Below, piece after piece: positions 29,586 through 33,650 of a DNA stretch of 33,650 bases. The first letter of the stretch is position 1; the number at the start of each line of letters is the position of its first letter. The position numbers were made by a program, and so were the translations under genes. The DNA comes from a virus, in IMG/VR virus record IMGVR_UViG_3300023180_000204, positions 1 to 33,650 of that record; one strand, written 5' to 3'. The notes beneath the pieces were generated by a model. The model was not told the DNA's origin, ran no database searches, and worked only from the letters and a program-made list of their open reading frames with translations.

Positions 29586-29612
29586 GGGAGACTTCGGTCT
29601 CCCTTTTCTTTT
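29586..29612 (+). terminator. Strong rho-independent terminator with UUCG loop
   Basis: Perfect 7-bp stem GGGAGAC/GTCTCCC (29586-29592, 29597-29603), UUCG tetraloop and TTTTCTTTT. It ends the gp32 transcript just before the convergent tape-measure gene, whose stop lies at the end of the T-tract. Confidence 0.9.
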
Positions 29613-31656
29613 ACAGTGGTGATGCATATCCCGCAGGATTATATCTGGAAATTCCGCCGTTTAACCCATCAATAGCTGGGGTAGATTTATCGATAACTAG
29701 TCCCATATTCTGATTGGTAACAACATTTGAATTCTGTGAAGCGTCAATGTTAACAGGTGCGCCAGAGCCAGTACCATTAATTGATCCAGCAGCTAATTCA
29801 TTAATTTCTGCCATTGCTTCTGCCGTTGGGATCATAGTTTTATTCATACCTCTGGATTGAAGATATCTTCCACCTGCCTGCATTAGAGTTGTTTGATATT
29901 GTGCTATTTGTGCAGGTGCAAGATTGTTCCCCATCGAAGGTGCAATCTTTGACATGTATCTTCGTTTCGCGGCATTAATGGCTTCGTCGTATTCAGTTTT
30001 TATATTCCCATAATATTGTTTTAAAAACATACCAAACTCGCTATCATTCATATTCAACAAGCTTAAGAATTGTGCGAGAGATTCTTGACCCGCACTATCT
30101 ATTTCAAGTATCCCAGTCTCTGGATTCATTTTACCGAAGACTGCCATAAGACCGATCTCAAACTGTTCAGGGTATTTAGTGGCGTTTTCACGTAGTGCTT
30201 TCCTCAAATCCATCATCTGTTTTAATGCTGATCCGCCAGAACCTCTCAGATATCCTAAGAATTTCATGATCATATTAGCTTCTTCACCACCTTGATGCTC
30301 GGCCGTGAATAGAACAGCACCAGAAGGGGTATTTATTCTGCCACCAGTTTCAGACGGGGTTAAAATAATACTACCAGCTATACCAACAGTACCACCTAAG
30401 AATCTTGCAAGACCTGTTAATCGAGCAGCTGTACCTGTAGCACCCACCGATCGCGATACTGCTGCACCACCTCTGGCAGCTTCTTCAGCTAGCCCAACTG
30501 GGTCCATGAAGTTCATACCCCGCATGAATTTAGAAAACACACTTGTTTTTGGAGCGGTAACATCAGCCATTTTTACATCAGGTTGTACACCAAGTCTTTT
30601 TGCTTGCTTTAGATTCCTCATATCCTCTGGAGAAGCTTCACCTAAAATTCTATCTGGTACACCAACAAAAGTTAGCTTCCCACCGTTAGGTGTTTGCATC
30701 TCTAGGATCATTCTACCACTACCGTCAAGAGCAGGTCCTTTGACTTCAACAATTGAAATATTACCATTACCAGCTCTATAAATAAGTTTTTGACCTTTAG
30801 TAAAGCCACCATGTAATTCTTTTTGAAATTGCATAGCTGAAGCCATTCTTCTGAATTTCCCAACCTCGGCTTGACCAGCGGCAGCGGCTCTTTCTGCTTC
30901 TTGTAATCTAAGCTCTTTACTCACATTCATAATTTTTTGTCTTTGGGCAAATCTGCTTGATTCAGCTTTTGAGAGATCTGATCGTAACGCTTTTAGTGTG
31001 TCGGCCTGGTTTGCTGCTTTCATTTGTTCTGTTACTAAATCCGTACGTGCGGCTTTAACAGTATCTAATTGTGATTGAAGGGTACTGATTCTTCCTTCAA
31101 GTTGTTTAATACGATCACCGTTTACAGCACGTTCAGATTTCAGTTCTTTCTGAACAGATCTTATTTCACTTTGTAATCTTTTTGTTTCTGTATCAAAGGC
31201 CTTCTTTTGGTCTTGTAAACTTTTAGCGTCAGTTTTTGCTTGTTTTTCAAGATCTTTTATTCTATTCTTTAGATCTTTATTATCACTCCGTAAGTTTGAA
31301 GTATCTTTAGTCAAAGCATCAAGAACCCGTTTGGTTATACGGATTGCTCCAATACCTAGCGCGGCAAGAACACTACCTACTACGCCTCCTATAATTTTCT
31401 CTAACAAATTACCGCCAGTAGCACCAGCTATAGCAGCACCAGCTGCACCACCTGCTAATATTCCTAAGCCGCCAATTTTACTTCTACGCTCTCTTCTATC
31501 CTCAAGGTCATCAAGTCTCTTTCTTTCATTCACACCCAAGAATTTTTGGATGCCTCTATTAATATCATTTAAAGACTTTGACTGATCCTCAAGTTCACTA
31601 ATTATATTGTCATCATTCTTTTTGATCAGTTCTGATACGGATTTGAGTGTAGTCAT
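29611..31656 (-). CDS. Tape-measure-like tail protein (gp29-type)
   Basis: 681 aa. The N-terminal region has hydrophobic Gly/Ala stretches (GGLGILAGGAAGAAIAGATG, VVGSVLAALGIGAI). A charged coiled coil over about residues 115-245 follows (LKNRIKDLEKQAKTD), then a beta-rich middle and a helical C-terminus. Size, coil, hydrophobic segments and position directly after the frameshift region match tail length rulers such as T4 gp29 (590 aa), which fix tube length inside the tail. It lies 11 nt after the frameshift ORF stop, with AGAGAAC before its ATG. Tape measures vary strongly, so identity is by context. Confidence 0.66.
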   Translation of the reverse strand: MTTLKSVSELIKKNDDNIISELEDQSKSLNDINRGIQKFLGVNERKRLDDLEDRRERRSKIGGLGILAGGAAGAAIAGATGGNLLEKIIGGVVGSVLAALGIGAIRITKRVLDALTKDTSNLRSDNKDLKNRIKDLEKQAKTDAKSLQDQKKAFDTETKRLQSEIRSVQKELKSERAVNGDRIKQLEGRISTLQSQLDTVKAARTDLVTEQMKAANQADTLKALRSDLSKAESSRFAQRQKIMNVSKELRLQEAERAAAAGQAEVGKFRRMASAMQFQKELHGGFTKGQKLIYRAGNGNISIVEVKGPALDGSGRMILEMQTPNGGKLTFVGVPDRILGEASPEDMRNLKQAKRLGVQPDVKMADVTAPKTSVFSKFMRGMNFMDPVGLAEEAARGGAAVSRSVGATGTAARLTGLARFLGGTVGIAGSIILTPSETGGRINTPSGAVLFTAEHQGGEEANMIMKFLGYLRGSGGSALKQMMDLRKALRENATKYPEQFEIGLMAVFGKMNPETGILEIDSAGQESLAQFLSLLNMNDSEFGMFLKQYYGNIKTEYDEAINAAKRRYMSKIAPSMGNNLAPAQIAQYQTTLMQAGGRYLQSRGMNKTMIPTAEAMAEINELAAGSINGTGSGAPVNIDASQNSNVVTNQNMGLVIDKSTPAIDGLNGGISRYNPAGYASPL

Positions 31657-31667
31657 TTATGTTCTCT

Positions 31668-31847
31668 TTACATATTCTGTTTCTGTTGTTCTAACGTTTT
31701 CAAATGATTCATCAATAAGGTAACGTAGACTTCCCTTTCCCAAGGCATCATATTATAAAGATCAGTTAATGAATAATTATGGTGTTCCATTAATAAAAAA
31801 TTAACCTCATAATGGTTTACAAGTGTCTCATGGGAAAGGGCTACTAA
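31668..31847 (-). CDS. Frameshift-encoded C-terminal extension of gp26-like protein (gp51/tail-chaperone-like)
   Basis: 59 in-frame codons then TAA, in the -1 frame relative to the gp26-like gene and open across its stop. The product (LVALSHETLVNHYEVNFLLM, EHHNYSLTDLYNMMPWEREV, then YVTLLMNHLKTLE) is helical. It resembles the small tail-assembly proteins placed before tape measures, with a PWER motif I recall in T4-like phages. An ATG at 31790 could give a 40-aa product alone, but its ribosome site is poor (GAGG too far), and coding-like residues extend upstream of it. Fusion would be 298 aa. It probably acts with gp26 on the tape measure during tail assembly. Confidence 0.72.
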   Translation of the reverse strand, partial: LVALSHETLVNHYEVNFLLMEHHNYSLTDLYNMMPWEREVYVTLLMNHLKTLEQQKQNM

Positions 31848-32563
31848 AAAAAATCAGCGATTCCTCTTAGCTCCATTTTATTTTCTTTTTTACACGATTC
31901 ACATTCCCATGTAACATCAAGTTTTACTTCTGGTGTATTCAAAGCAAATTCTTTTAACAAATTAAACTGCTCTGTAGTCATATTATTAACAAAATCCACT
32001 AATTCTTCAAATGGTTCTGCTGAAACATCAATTCTTTCTTCTTCCGTAAGAACTGCTTTGATTGACATCAAAGTTGTTAAATAAACCACTTCAGCATCTG
32101 TTTTCGTATCTTTTACCTTGTTATTTTTTATAATATTATCGTATGTAATATAACCCATTTCAATTGAAACATCATCATTAATTTTTATAATATTATCTTT
32201 TTGTTCCCCCATATCCATTTCAGCTTGGTCAATATGAATATCAACTTCTGTTTGATGGAAACATTCATCATGACTACAGGCTAAAGCAAGCGTAGATTTT
32301 TCTCCTACTGATTTTGCCCGAATATTACAAAAAAGATATTCTACGTCAAAGACTGTTAAATCCTTTCCATCTATTTCATCTTCCAAACATGACCTAACTA
32401 AATCTAAAATAGATTGATTGATTAGATCAGGATCATTTTGTTCAGAGGCAACCAGAAGAATTTTTTCTTCTTTTACCAAATATGGTCTAAACCTTGTTTG
32501 TATCCCACTAGACGGGATAGTAATTGGATACATAGACACTTCACTTAATTTTGGGAATCCCAT
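31844..32563 (-). CDS. 26: gp26-like baseplate hub / tail-chaperone protein
   Basis: 239 aa in the zero frame. ITIPSSGIQTRFRPYLVKEE, DLINQSILDLVRSCLED and DVEYLFCNIRAKSVGEK form the conserved N-terminal half of the T4 gp26 family. Cysteine pairs (ACSHDEC, WECESCKKEN) suggest a zinc-binding C-terminal domain. T4 gp26 (208 aa) is needed for baseplate hub formation; its relatives act with gp51 and the tape measure. The last two codons and the stop form a slippery heptamer, so part of the product is likely extended to 298 aa. It starts 25 nt after the gp48/gp54-like gene stop. Confidence 0.83.
   Translation of the reverse strand: MGFPKLSEVSMYPITIPSSGIQTRFRPYLVKEEKILLVASEQNDPDLINQSILDLVRSCLEDEIDGKDLTVFDVEYLFCNIRAKSVGEKSTLALACSHDECFHQTEVDIHIDQAEMDMGEQKDNIIKINDDVSIEMGYITYDNIIKNNKVKDTKTDAEVVYLTTLMSIKAVLTEEERIDVSAEPFEELVDFVNNMTTEQFNLLKEFALNTPEVKLDVTWECESCKKENKMELRGIADFF
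31847..31853 (-). promoter_or_regulatory. Slippery heptamer T TTT TTT at the gp26 stop
   Basis: On the minus strand the gp26-like frame ends GAT TTT TTT TAG. The T-run (31853-31846) gives heptamer T TTT TTT, on which a -1 shift continues into the 59-codon frame. Six nt on, TGGGAAAGGG on the plus strand (31831-31840) can pair in the mRNA with a complement at 31733-31742. Confidence 0.78.
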
Positions 32564-32587
32564 TTCATTTTTCCTTATGATTTAATA

Positions 32588-33304
32588 TTATATAATTCTA
32601 CCTAAAAACCCACCAACTTGACTTGTTACAAAATCACCAAGGGCAGATCCTTCTTGTTTTCCAGTATTTCGCCAATCACGATACGATAACTGTATATTGA
32701 GTTGTAAAATACTATCTTGTTGATCATCACCTAATTCAATAGCACTCATTGTAGTAGGAAATGCCTCTTGTAATTCGCATTCGTAAATAATATCGCCTCC
32801 ACTAATAAAATCTAAATCAATTTCACCTTGCGCTAAATTAATTGGTCCAAGAGAAGGTAATCTTCCCTGAATTTCTGACGGTATTTTGAATCCTAAATCT
32901 ATATTAGCTAACGGAAATCCTACACCTTTTTTTAATTGTGCGATTTGAACAGTCTGACCATACCCACCTTGACCCTTTAGATAACCAGGTTCTAATGTAT
33001 TAGGATCAAGACAAAGTGACTGCCAATTCTCAAAATATCTCCTTACACCATAATCATTAAGTAAAAGGAATGATAGATTTACATCATCAAAAGCATGACC
33101 GTATGCAACCTTTTGGAATGTGTTACCAATACGTCTCTCAACTGTCATGATCTGTCTTCCAGGAACATTTACTGCTCTGCATAACAAATTAATTTCCCGT
33201 GAACTAATATTGTTAATTGATGGTAATGTAACCTTATAAATGTTACCTCTTGCAACACCTCTTTTAGAACTAATTGTTGATTTTAGCTGATCTATATTAC
33301 TCAT
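32588..33304 (-). CDS. Baseplate tail-tube protein, gp48/gp54-like
   Basis: 238 aa. NLLCRAVNVPGRQIMTVERR, VAYGHAFDDVNLSFLLLNDY, GVRRYFENWQ, CELQEAFPTTMSAIEL and LNIQLSYRDWRN form the tail-tube-like domain shared by T4 gp19, gp48 and gp54. T4 gp48 and gp54 form the ring joining baseplate and tail tube and start tube polymerisation. The CDS is shorter than T4 gp48 (364 aa) and gp54 (320 aa), so the exact counterpart is uncertain. It overlaps the upstream gene by ATGA and lies next to gp26 and the tape measure, as expected for tail-centre genes. Confidence 0.78.
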   Translation of the reverse strand: MSNIDQLKSTISSKRGVARGNIYKVTLPSINNISSREINLLCRAVNVPGRQIMTVERRIGNTFQKVAYGHAFDDVNLSFLLLNDYGVRRYFENWQSLCLDPNTLEPGYLKGQGGYGQTVQIAQLKKGVGFPLANIDLGFKIPSEIQGRLPSLGPINLAQGEIDLDFISGGDIIYECELQEAFPTTMSAIELGDDQQDSILQLNIQLSYRDWRNTGKQEGSALGDFVTSQVGGFLGRII

Positions 33305-33650
33305 CTTTGTCTCGCGATTCTTGCTGATTCTCTGTAGACATTTGATTTAGAAGATTTTGCAAAATCAGCAGTCGGTAAAAAGGTTGCGATTTCCCACTCG
33401 GGCGCTTCCACGCGAGCGAAGCGGGAACGGACGTGCTCGCTTAGATAATGTTTGAAACAAGGTTTAAACAATCTATATTTCCCAGCACGTTTTAGTAAAT
33501 CATATGACGCTCTGAATCTTGTCGTCTCATCATATCGATTATTATTTGTAATATCCATTAGAGCATCCAGAAACTTAGCCCGATTGACTGGTGACAAGTA
33601 ATGTAGATTCATTCCGTAGAACCCACCTTCTGCTGGTCCTACAATAATAG
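33301..33650 (-). CDS. Partial conserved phage protein, start outside window
   Basis: The frame is open to the right edge: 12 further codons (IIVGPAEGGFYG) precede the ATG at 33612, so the gene begins beyond the window. The visible part (GGFYGMNLHYLSPVNRAKFL) matches a pattern I recall in the tail region of T4-like phages, with no named function. The C-terminus is basic (SNVYRESARIARQR). ATGA overlap with the tail-tube gene. A GC-rich inverted repeat lies near 33396-33440. Confidence 0.65.
   Translation of the reverse strand, partial: IIVGPAEGGFYGMNLHYLSPVNRAKFLDALMDITNNNRYDETTRFRASYDLLKRAGKYRLFKPCFKHYLSEHVRSRFARVEAPEWEIATFLPTADFAKSSKSNVYRESARIARQR

Noticed and set aside
30305-30781. 158-aa plus-strand frame rich in proline and alanine
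   Set aside because: Antisense to the tape-measure-like gene; composition is the complement of its Gly/Ala-rich codons.
31668-31790. Independent 40-aa gene from ATG 31790
   Set aside because: GAGG is too far from the ATG, and coding-like residues continue upstream up to the gp26 slippery stop, which favours frameshift expression. Not excluded fully.
1-33650. Lysogeny or mobile-element features
   Set aside because: No integrase, repressor, transposase, att-like repeat or homing endonuclease motif was seen.

Overview
The window reads as part of the genome of a T4-like tailed phage (myovirus), most likely marine. Support comes from a gp33-like late-transcription coactivator lying directly upstream of a gp32 single-stranded DNA-binding protein, a baseplate block on the minus strand at the right (gp26-like, a tail-tube-like gp48/gp54 relative, a tape-measure-like protein), several T4-type late promoter boxes (TATAAATA / CATAAATA), and dense, mostly overlapping genes in AT-rich DNA. 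Many small proteins resemble families I know from T4-like cyanophages and pelagiphages. No photosynthesis genes are present, so a heterotrophic marine bacterial host is possible, but the host cannot be read from the sequence. There is no integrase, repressor, IS element or CRISPR array.

Layout. (1) 1-8546, plus strand: one long overlapping operon of cell-surface-glycan type enzymes: GT-A glycosyltransferases with DxD motifs, three GT25-like glycosyltransferases, a UDP-glucuronate 4-epimerase-like enzyme, a sialyltransferase-fold-like protein and four methyltransferases, ending with an FkbM type. (2) 8560-10193: a sigma-70-like promoter, small proteins (including two very short membrane peptides and an exported glycine-zipper protein), then tRNA-Arg(TCT) and tRNA-Pro(TGG). 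(3) 10207-12178: a three-part protein ending in a 2-oxoglutarate/Fe(II) oxygenase domain, then a candidate short terminated RNA. (4) 12195-13674: lysis-type cassette with a GH108 endolysin, small membrane proteins and an i-spanin-like protein. (5) 13658-21162: a metabolic block with a class III aminotransferase, two further 2OG-Fe(II) oxygenases, a radical SAM enzyme, a sulfotransferase, an EF-hand membrane protein driven by a perfect late promoter, a fatty-acid desaturase, a GNAT-like protein and a methyltransferase-like protein. (6) 21159-25377, minus strand: late-promoter-driven genes, many with Sec signal peptides, including a pilus-chaperone-like and a fimbrial/spore-coat-U-like protein. 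(7) 25452-29612, plus strand: small early/middle-type genes behind a recurrent promoter family, a conserved 378-aa protein, gp33, gp32, a structured RNA region and a strong terminator. (8) 29611-33650, minus strand: tape measure, gp26 and tail-tube-like genes.

Most notable: the gp26-like gene ends in a T-run heptamer at its stop codon. The -1 frame stays open for 59 more codons up to the tape-measure gene, and a perfect 10-bp long-range stem begins 6 nt after the slippery site. This is strong sequence evidence for a programmed -1 frameshift of the tail-assembly-chaperone type. Other points of interest are the set of exported proteins, three 2OG oxygenases in one phage, a frame-shifting 25-nt tandem duplication at a gene junction, a shared promoter architecture, and two candidate structured RNAs. 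All functional calls rest on motif reading and memory of families; no database search was run.
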